Origin: Holtermannia corniformis
Taxonomy: Eukaryota > Basidiomycota > Tremellomycetes > Holtermanniales
DNA: 64,000 nucleotides
Reading direction: 5' to 3'
Assembly (NCBI GenBank): GCA_001599935.1
Contig: BCIJ01000014.1
Location: 124,001 to 188,000, forward strand
Shown here: in pieces, positions 57,137 to 64,000 of the stretch
Layout of the letters: the number at the start of each line of letters is the position of its first letter
How positions within the stretch are numbered: the first letter of the stretch is position 1
Position numbers and translations under genes: made by a program
The notes under the pieces: model-generated
What the model saw: only the letters and a program-made list of their open reading frames with translations
Databases searched by the model: none
Told to the model about the DNA's origin: nothing

Positions 57137-59373
57137 CTAGAGATCCTTCTCCCCGAGCCAGCGCTCGAGCATAGCGAGCGCTTGTACTGGCTTGTCGTAC
57201 GGCACCATGTGACCGGCACCTTCGACTTTCGCAAACTGTGTTTGCTCAGCCGCCGCTCAATCAAGTTCAAGCACAGCAACGTACCGTGAGACCGCCGTAA
57301 GACTTGGTCGCGCCCGCCACCTCGCCCTCGACCTTCCAATTGCGCAGCTCGGCCGCGCGGAATCCATCCTGGCCCGTCCACTGCAGGTCGTTGACCCACT
57401 TTTCGTTGCCGATAAAGTTGCAGATCCAGTCCCATGTCCCGACGTACTGCAAACGGCACGTCAGTGTGCGTGTCAAGCATTCAGGGATGGTGTGGACTGA
57501 CGTTGAGGACGCGCACGCCGTGTTCGAGCAGCCCGGCGACGTAGAGCCAAGTGTGGCCCGTCATGTCGAGCGACTTTGAGAAATCGACGCCGACACGGTT
57601 ATCGCAGCTCGAGAAGTTGCCGCGCGATGACGCGACGCCGAGGTGCTCTCGGACGGATGGCTGGTCGAGGTATTGGCCGATCACGTCGCTGCACGGTTTG
57701 ATCAACACCGCAGAGTGTTAGGGGGAAGAAGCAAACAAACGTGACAGAGTAGCAAAGCGAGTCTTCGAGCTCCTTGAGTGAGCAGGGCTTGCTGACATCG
57801 TACGGGTTGACGCCGGTACCAAAGAAGGGCGCCTCGATCTCCGAGTCGCAGTAGCTGAACGCAATGGCGCATCCTACGGCGTCAAAGGTGTCGATGCACG
57901 ACTCCTTGAGCAGCCGCGAGCACCGGGGGAGCTGCACATGGTCAGCTGTCGTAGGCTGCGCATACCCACATCGACGACAACGCACCGTGTTGGCCATTTG
58001 AACACAGGAACTGATCGGCAGGAGCGGCTGTGAGAGGTTCGAGTGCTTTGTGCACGACTATGATAGGCGTCAGGATGGGTCTGTCATAGAGCGCGATACT
58101 CACGTAGGGCAAGTACGACTTGAGCGTGTCATCTGCAATTATGCCATCAGCACGGCCGATATGTCATGACGGTCAACGCACACGAGCTGGTGATCCCGTT
58201 ACCGATCATGACGCTCTTGAGGTTGATCGGCGTCTTGCCGTGCTTGGCAAGTGCCCGGTTGCCATCGAGTACTGCCGCAGCGAATACAGGCAAGTATCGG
58301 CCCTGCGATGAAGAGGATCAGCGCAAGGGTTCGTCGGTGGTAGTAAACTGACGCCATACGATTCACCAGCCATGTGAAAGTCCCGCCCTTGGAACTCTTT
58401 GAACGTTTCGAAGAACTACCAGGTGAGTCAGCGATGTATTGACGACCGACATGGTAGTACTGACGATGGTGACAAACGCCTGGATGTCGATTGCGGCCTG
58501 CTCTGTCGTGGCGACGTGCTACGAGTTCGTTAGAGTGTTCAGGATGCAGTCCAGAGCTGGGATGTACCTGGCCATGCTTTGAGTAGCTAGAATAGTCACG
58601 AATGAGCCATCATAGTCTGAGCGATAACGCGCGACCCACCTGAAGCCGACGTTGATCGGCTCATCGAGGAAGAAGACGTTTGCGTTCTTGTTCCACGCGT
58701 TGGGGTTCGACTTGGTCCCGTTGATGTGGGTCGGGTCCGTGACAGAGCAAGGGCCGCTGTGAGGTGGCTATCAACATGACGTTCACGTGCAATCGTTGGA
58801 GGACGCACAGCTCCATGAAGAGACCGAGAGCGGAGCTGCATCCAGGCCCGCCTGAGCCTACATCAGTCATAAATTCGGCAGTGGATAAAGAACACACCGT
58901 TGATCCACATGATCACTGGGTCCTCGGACGGCTTGGATCGCGACTCGAAAAAGTAGAAAAAGAGATCTTTGCCGTACCCAACGTCGAGGTAGCTGGATGA
59001 GACAACGGTTTCAGCAAGTCATGGAGCCAGAGATCAATTCAGGCCTCACCCGGTGTAGGACCTTGAACGGTCAGCATTCGCGATCAACCACACTAATCAG
59101 AACTGACTTGACATCAGGGTCACACCACCCGTCGGTGCTCTTGATCCTGAGCTGATGTTTTGGAAACCTTTCGTGCGTAAACGTGACATGCTCATCGCTT
59201 CGGATCATGTTCATCGTGAAGCCGTCGTCGGCTGCACTGACTGGAGCTAGCCGGGTGTCGGGATGCAGGGCGGCATCAACAGCAGACAGGGCGTCGATCC
59301 CCAAGTGGATCGGAAGCTGTAGCGCGACAATCGATGTCGCTGTTGCCAGCAGGGCGAGCGCTGTGAACCTCAT
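57137..59373 (-). CDS. PRC1: Vacuolar serine carboxypeptidase (carboxypeptidase Y-like)
   Basis: The signal peptide MRFTALALLATATSIVAL is followed by a propeptide and the mature blocks YTGYLDV, DPVIMWINGGPGCSSALGLF, NANVFFLDEPINVGFS, the nucleophile motif HMAGESYGGRYLPVFAAAV, NLKSVMIGNGIT, CSRLLKESCIDTF, SLCYS and RGNFSSCDNRVGVDF. Near the end are YVGTWDWICNFIGNEKW (Asp of the triad) and FAKVEGAGHMVPYDKPVQAL (His of the triad), ending LERWLGEKDL with stop 57137-57139. The Asp block has a Thr where CPY usually has a first Asp (GDxD), but the catalytic second Asp is kept. About eleven introns of about 50 bp. Expected role: C-terminal peptide trimming in the vacuole. The Ser-Asp-His triad looks complete. 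Confidence 0.92.
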
Positions 59374-59777
59374 GCTCGCAAGGGATGGATGTTGGAGTGC
59401 TGATAGCTCGACCGATACGGTCCTCTCGGTGTTGACCGCGTCACGTGACACTCGGTTTATTACCAGCGCAGTGCCACGTCATACCGCGATCCAAACAACC
59501 GACCGCGACTGACTTGTTTGTCGGTGGGTGGGAGCAGCTGTCTGCAGCAGCAACTGCACTCTTGGCGGCTGCGTAGAGGCCCTGTACTGTCCCTCCATAC
59601 CGCGGAGAAGATTCCGTCAAAGTCCAGTGCAAGACAGCCGTCAGACGGGCAGAGCGACGAGTGGACGATCACTCAACAACACCTCGCGTGCCAACCGTGC
59701 TAGACGACGATCCGTGCAGTCAAGCGGCGGTGAGCCGCTGTCAGCTTCAAGCATCGCGACAACACCTCACTAACCCG
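59374..59777. promoter_or_regulatory. Divergent promoter region between carboxypeptidase and BRCT genes
   Basis: About 404 bp between divergent starts at 59373 (minus) and 59778 (plus). An in-frame extension of the BRCT gene runs upstream to 59661 without an ATG. No specific motif recognised. Confidence 0.4.
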
Positions 59778-62384
59778 ATGCAAGACAGTGACTTGGTCAT
59801 GTCCCGGCCGTCTTCGTCAACGAGTCACATACCACAACCGACCGCGGTTAGGCGCAAACGCCCACCTCTGGGAGAGGCCTCGCCCAATGCATCGACCATG
59901 TCACCGATGCCAAGCGACAACCGTCCATCTAAGATCGCCCGCCTCTCGTCCTCGACATCTCTGTCCAGGCCACTCAAGCGACGTCTCTCGACCAAAGACG
60001 ATGTTCGGTCCGCACATGCTCACAAGCGACCGGCAGAACACCGACCGATCACAATCACTCGCGTCCGACCGCCAACCCCACCAAGGCCACATCAACCGCT
60101 CGAACCGGATGATGAGTCTGCAGCAGCAAACAAGCGTCGGTCTTCACTCTTCCCTTCTGGTTCCAGCACGGGCTTCTCACTGCAAGCGTTCAAGTCGGAG
60201 TTCGTCGCACCGTCCCCTATCCCAGCAATGTTTGCGCCATCACCCGCACCACGGCACACGGCTCTTGCGGATGGCCCAGTGAGGCGACTGGATTTCAGTC
60301 AACTCGCCGTGCCCGTGACCCCGCGTCGGCTTTTCCCGACATCGTCGAGTGCAGGGCCGAGCACTGGCGCGGTTCCAGGGCCGATACTGGATGCAGCCTG
60401 CAATCCCTTCACAGTCACGACAACAGCACCAGCGCCGGCTCAACCACCCTCCATGATCCCTACCACGCCAGGCGGTCGTCGTATCCTCGGCGGTATCAGC
60501 AAATTCGGCCAATCACCCATGCCTAGCACTGCAGACCGACCGAGGACACTACTACCAGCACCGAGGGCAGAGCCCGTCATCAAGGTCGACCACGACGTGC
60601 AAATGCTAGGAGTCACCCCTCGAAAAGGTATCAGTAAGATCTCGAGGTTCGGTTCACCTGCAATGCGCCGCGAGCCACTGGGCGTTGTCCCTACAATCAA
60701 TGATCCGATCAGTACCACAGAAGGACCGCGAGAGGAGATGACCCCTGTCGTTGGCGCGATTGAGAGCGAACGCGCATCAGCGAGTCAGCCCAAGGCAGTA
60801 GACATCATGGCAAGGCGACGGAAATCGCAAATGCTCATCGATCCCCCGCAAGCGCTTTCTGCAGAAGACGATATCAAGGGGTTGAAGCCATGCGGCGCAG
60901 TGTCAGAGGTCCAACCTGAGCTGGGAGCACGACCTCTCTCCCGGGCGACATCACACCGATCGTTAGGTCACGGTGCGCCTGTTCGGAGGATGACGCGAGG
61001 GCTCGCTGCAGCGTCTGGCAACGCGCCGGAGACCGCCCCCGCGGCAACAAAGCCAGCACCTACTTTGTCGGCACTGCAGACTGCGCCCCGTCGACCAACA
61101 TCGCGGCCTAGCAACATTTCGCAGCCCGCAGCTGAACCCACGGCCGAACCAACGCTTCGTCGGAAACCGTCGTACCCGTCAAACCTTGGTCTCGGCGCTG
61201 GCCCGTCTACAGCGCGGAAACCGTCCAATTCGCGCGTCGTCTCCAACCCGGTGCTACCCCGCGCCACCACCTCGACATCAGTCGCGAGCAAAGACGACAG
61301 TGAAACCGCTCCACCCCGTCGAACCCAGCCCAGCCCCCGATCCGTCTCTGCGCCCATCGTCAAGCCGCGGCAATCGCTCAGCATGTCAACTCGGCGTGAC
61401 GGCGGGTTCTCAATCGACGCCAACAAGAGCTATTGCGACTTGGACAAGCTGCTTGCCCGACTCCAGGTCCAGCCTGAAAAGCCTGTACAGACCATGATGC
61501 CGCCGCCTCGACCGAGACTGGCAGAAAGACCTCTGCCGACGGTCGTGACGTATAGATCGAGACCGTCGATCAGTGCGCCGGCACGCATGGGCTCAGCGGA
61601 CGGAAGTGGCGATACCACGATGGTCTCGAGCAAATCTGCGCGTTCGCTCGAAGCGCTCGTCTCGTCGTCTGCTGGCTCGGGCTGCCTGCGCGGCATCACG
61701 GCATTCGTCGATGTTCGTACAGAAGACGGCGATGACTCGTCAATGGTCTATGTCGAGATCCTCAAGCAATGCGGAGCGAGAGTGCGTCTGTGACCAGCAC
61801 AATGACCAAAGTAGCTTATGCGTTTCCCAGGTCCTCGTCCGCCCATCCGACTCGTGCACGCACATCATCTACAAATCAGGCAAGCCGTCGACGCTCTCGT
61901 GGCTGCGCAAGCTGCGTGATCCGATGCCATATATCGTTGGTGCTGGCTGGGTCACAAAGTGCAAAGAGGATGGGCGCAAGGTTGCTGAAGACTCGTATAC
62001 GGTCACGCTCGAGGATGAGAGCGTCTTCCAAAAGGTACGTACACTGTGAGCTTTTCAACAGAGCTAGAGGCTGACAGCGCGCAGAGACGAAAGAGCATGG
62101 AACCGAAGCAGCTTGCGTTGATGACGGCCGGGAACCTTGCCAACACGTCGCGCGGGAACAGTACGTCTCGCTCGGCCGTGGCTGACCTCGGTGATTGACC
62201 GTAATTAGTTCCCGAAGCATACGCCGCGAGCCTTGCACAGGCTCGTCGAAAGTCTCTACTCTACCAACGTGCGTCTTGGTCATACGCGACTCGCCCACTG
62301 ATACAGTACATAGCCCGCGTGGGTTCCCCACTGAAAAGGGCGTACAAGGCGCCACTCCCGCCTGTCAGTGACGACGAGCACTAG
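59778..62384 (+). CDS. BRCT-domain protein, MCPH1/microcephalin-like
   Basis: One very long first exon (59778-61770 or so) encodes a basic, Ser/Pro/Thr-rich, probably disordered region (MQDSDLVMSRPSSSTSHIPQ) with many SP/TP sites and RRKS-like motifs. The single BRCT domain begins CLRGITAFVDVRTEDGDDSS and MVYVEILKQCGARV, crosses an intron, and continues VLVRPSDSCTHIIYKSGKPS, LRDPMPYIVGAGWVTKCKED and YTVTLEDESVFQK. Short exons follow (RRKSMEPKQLALMTAGNLAN, then PEAYAASLAQARRKSLLYQP) and the protein ends SPLKRAYKAPLPPVSDDEH with stop 62382-62384. The 'VDVRTEDGDDSS...GWV.KC.E' layout matches microcephalin-type BRCT domains. A role in chromosome or DNA-damage biology is likely, but the binding partner is unknown. 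The upstream frame to 59661 has no ATG. Confidence 0.82.
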
Positions 62385-62623
62385 CTTGCTCCGATCGTCG
62401 TATGGGAGACATTGTAATCATAACGACGGTATTCTTGATGACATTGTCATGCGGGGCAGGAGCACTGCGCGCGATCCACAACAGTGGGTAGGTTTACAAA
62501 GATCAAGTTGCATCTAGGCCATCGGTCGGATATTATAGACAGCAAAACATTCAAGGTGCTCTGACATTCGTCAGATCCTCGTCACACGGATGTTAAAGCC
62601 ACTCACCGTACGGAAGGGAACCC

Positions 62624-62901
62624 TCACTTGTCCTTACGCCACATGAAGCGACCGACCGTGATGTTCCAGTTCTTCAGGCCTATCAAGCATCAGCATGACA
62701 CGCCAGGGCTCTTGATGCTTAAAGCAAACCTCGCATGTTGAGCTTGACCTATCCAAGTCATCAGCAATGTGACCGGATCTTTCGCGGGAAAGACTTACCC
62801 CTGGAAAGATGGTGATGCTCCGCGGCTCTGCGCAAGGTAAGCATGCAGCAGCCAGTATGAAGCGCCGCAGGGAACTGACTTGACATATAAGTCCACCCCA
62901 T
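62624..62901 (-). CDS. 41-residue microprotein encoded by four exons
   Basis: Exons 62901-62880, 62827-62799, 62748-62730 and 62679-62624 are separated by introns of 52, 50 and 50 bp with donors GTCAGT, GTAAGT and GTTTGC, branch-like CTGAT/CTTAC and acceptors GCAG, ATAG and ATAG. All phases match. The product begins MGWTYMSKPRSITIFPG, continues VKLNMRGLKNWNITVGR and ends FMWRKDK. It is basic with three Trp, and has no membrane helix, signal peptide or Cys. The ratio of intron to coding sequence and the clean frame make chance unlikely, and it sits in its own spacer between convergent and divergent neighbours. The short basic form suggests a small conserved subunit of a larger complex (perhaps mitochondrial), but I cannot name it. 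Confidence 0.65.
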
Positions 62902-63113
62902 GATGCTTGTTGGATCTCGTTTGCGTAAAGTGAGCTGAAGACTGAACGTGCGGTGGCGGGCGATGACGGAAGGAAGGCGTGCCTAGATCACGTGAAACGC
63001 GCGCCTAAGTTTAGTCCAGCCCGCCGTTATCTTCGGGGATAACAGCGCGTGTAGGCCTGCCCGGTGAAGACGCATCTTGCGTGCATCTCTGGTTGCCTGT
63101 CCCACCAAGCGCA

Positions 63114-64000
63114 ATGTCGTCGCCGGCAAAGTCGCCTTTGAAAAAGCCCGGATGGGTACGTCTTCGCGCATTGGTAGTTGTGTTCGGGCGCTGACGATGG
63201 TGTAGAACGAGTACAAGAACTCGGACGGCCGCGTGTACTGGGCGCATTCTGTGACCAAAGTCTCGGTCTGGGAAAAGCCAGACGAGCTCAAGGTGTGTCG
63301 CTTGAGCGCAGGCATATGCGAGCTACTGACACACGCTCTGTAGACGCCGTTCGAAGTGAGCAGATGGCGAGAAACGACGTGGTAGCTTGACTAATTTGTA
63401 TTCAACAGCGCGCACTCAACCAGACGGTGTGGAAGCAATACACGTCAAAGGGCAGGCCGTACTATGTCAACTCCAAGACTAAAGAGACCAAGGTATGTGT
63501 CTGGTGCATCTTTTGTCAGATCGTACTGATCGCTCCTCAGTGGGAACTTCCGGAAGAACTCAAGGATCTCGAGCGGCAAGTGCAGGAAGAAGAGGACAAG
63601 AAGCGCAACAGTCAGCTTGTGACACTCAACGGGCGTGATTCGGACGATCCGTACGTCTCTTCATCTTGCACATGATCCCCAGCTGACCGCCGTAGCACTG
63701 GTTCTTATGTCGGCGATTCCGGGTCGGCCACACCCTTACCGCCCTACCTTCAGAAGGAGAAGCCATACCTCGTACCAATCACAATTCCGCCAGGAGGTTT
63801 CACATCGAGAGCCAAGGCGGAAGAGGCGTTTGTTTATCTGCTCAAACGCGAGGGAGTGGACGAGACGTGGACGTGGGATACGACGATCCGCAAGATCATT
63901 ACGGACCCGCTGTACAAGGTGCTTGATACCCTTGCGGAGAAGAAGGAGGCCTGGCAAAAGGTGAGCGGTCTTGTTGGTCCCGTCGGGCAGACGCTGACTC
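63114..64000 (+). CDS. PRP40: Pre-mRNA-processing factor PRP40 (U1 snRNP), 5' part
   Basis: Starts MSSPAKSPLKKPGW. Exons (63114-63155, 63206-63292, 63344-63355, 63409-63492 and 63541 onward) build two WW domains: NEYKNSDGRVYWAHSVTKVS with VWEKPDELK, and WKQYTSKGRPYYVNSKTKET with KWELPEELKDLE. A charged linker and GGFTSRAKAEEAFVYLLKRE begin the first FF domain (ETWTWDTTIRKIITDPLYKV). A GTGAGC donor near 63961 follows, and the gene continues beyond the window. From the family, the protein bridges the 5' splice site and branch site through the WW domains and U1 association. The third exon is only 12 nt long. Divergent from the microprotein gene with 212 bp between starts. Confidence 0.92.

Noticed and set aside
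1..64000. tRNA, rRNA and CRISPR arrays
   Set aside because: No GGTTCGANTCC-type B-box in a tRNA context, no rRNA blocks and no regular repeat-spacer array seen by eye.

Overview
This is a nuclear contig segment from a compact filamentous-type or yeast-like fungus, most likely a basidiomycete. Genes are cut by many introns of about 45-60 bp with GT(A/G/C)AGT-like donors, CTGAC/CTGAT/CTAAC-like branch sites and CAG/TAG acceptors. Both strands are used, spacers are short, and about 25 genes fit in 64 kb. The content (KRE6-type glucan synthesis protein, Sla1, GH79 glucuronidase, a fungal POFUT-like glycosyltransferase, single-chain acetyl-CoA carboxylase) is fungal. A complex I assembly factor of NDUFAF8 type argues against Saccharomyces-like yeasts. 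A Pucciniomycotina-like organism is my inference only. I see no bacterial, plasmid, phage or CRISPR material, no tRNA or rRNA, and no intact transposon.

Layout. 0-9 kb: 5' part of an unknown gene (-), TRAPPII subunit TRS130 (-), threonine dehydratase ILV1 (-) and a divergent atypical mitochondrial carrier (+). 8.8-18.5 kb: KRE6-like GH16 protein (-), a ligase IV-like ATP-dependent DNA ligase (-) and DNA polymerase epsilon subunit DPB2 (-). 18.7-26.2 kb: CCR4-NOT subunit NOT3/5 (+), proteasome beta5 PRE2 (-), a 63-residue twin-CX9C protein (+) and a GPI-type GH79 enzyme (-). 26.5-38.4 kb: SLA1 (-) and an RMD1/DUF155 membrane protein (+), divergent and each with an exceptionally long intron (2.4 and 1.35 kb), then a tiny cysteine-rich protein (+) and a gene-poor stretch. 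38.4-42.8 kb: SER1 (+), NAS6-like ankyrin protein (-) and an unrecognised probable mitochondrial protein (+). 42.9-54 kb: ACC1 (-), a THEM6-like thioesterase (-) and a FYVE protein (-). 55-64 kb: O-fucosyltransferase-like protein (+), carboxypeptidase Y (-), MCPH1-like BRCT protein (+), a 41-residue four-exon microprotein (-) and PRP40 (+, cut by the window end).

Most genes are conserved housekeeping functions (vesicle traffic, replication, mRNA decay, proteasome, endocytosis, lipid and amino-acid synthesis, wall polysaccharides). I found no clear new multi-gene system. The points most worth a second look are the two intron-rich small genes (41 and about 88 residues), the pair of giant introns around the SLA1/RMD1 bidirectional promoter, a 12-nt microexon in PRP40, and the ligase next to DPB2. 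Gene limits come from reading conserved protein blocks and splice sites by eye. Starts and individual introns were not confirmed by transcripts.
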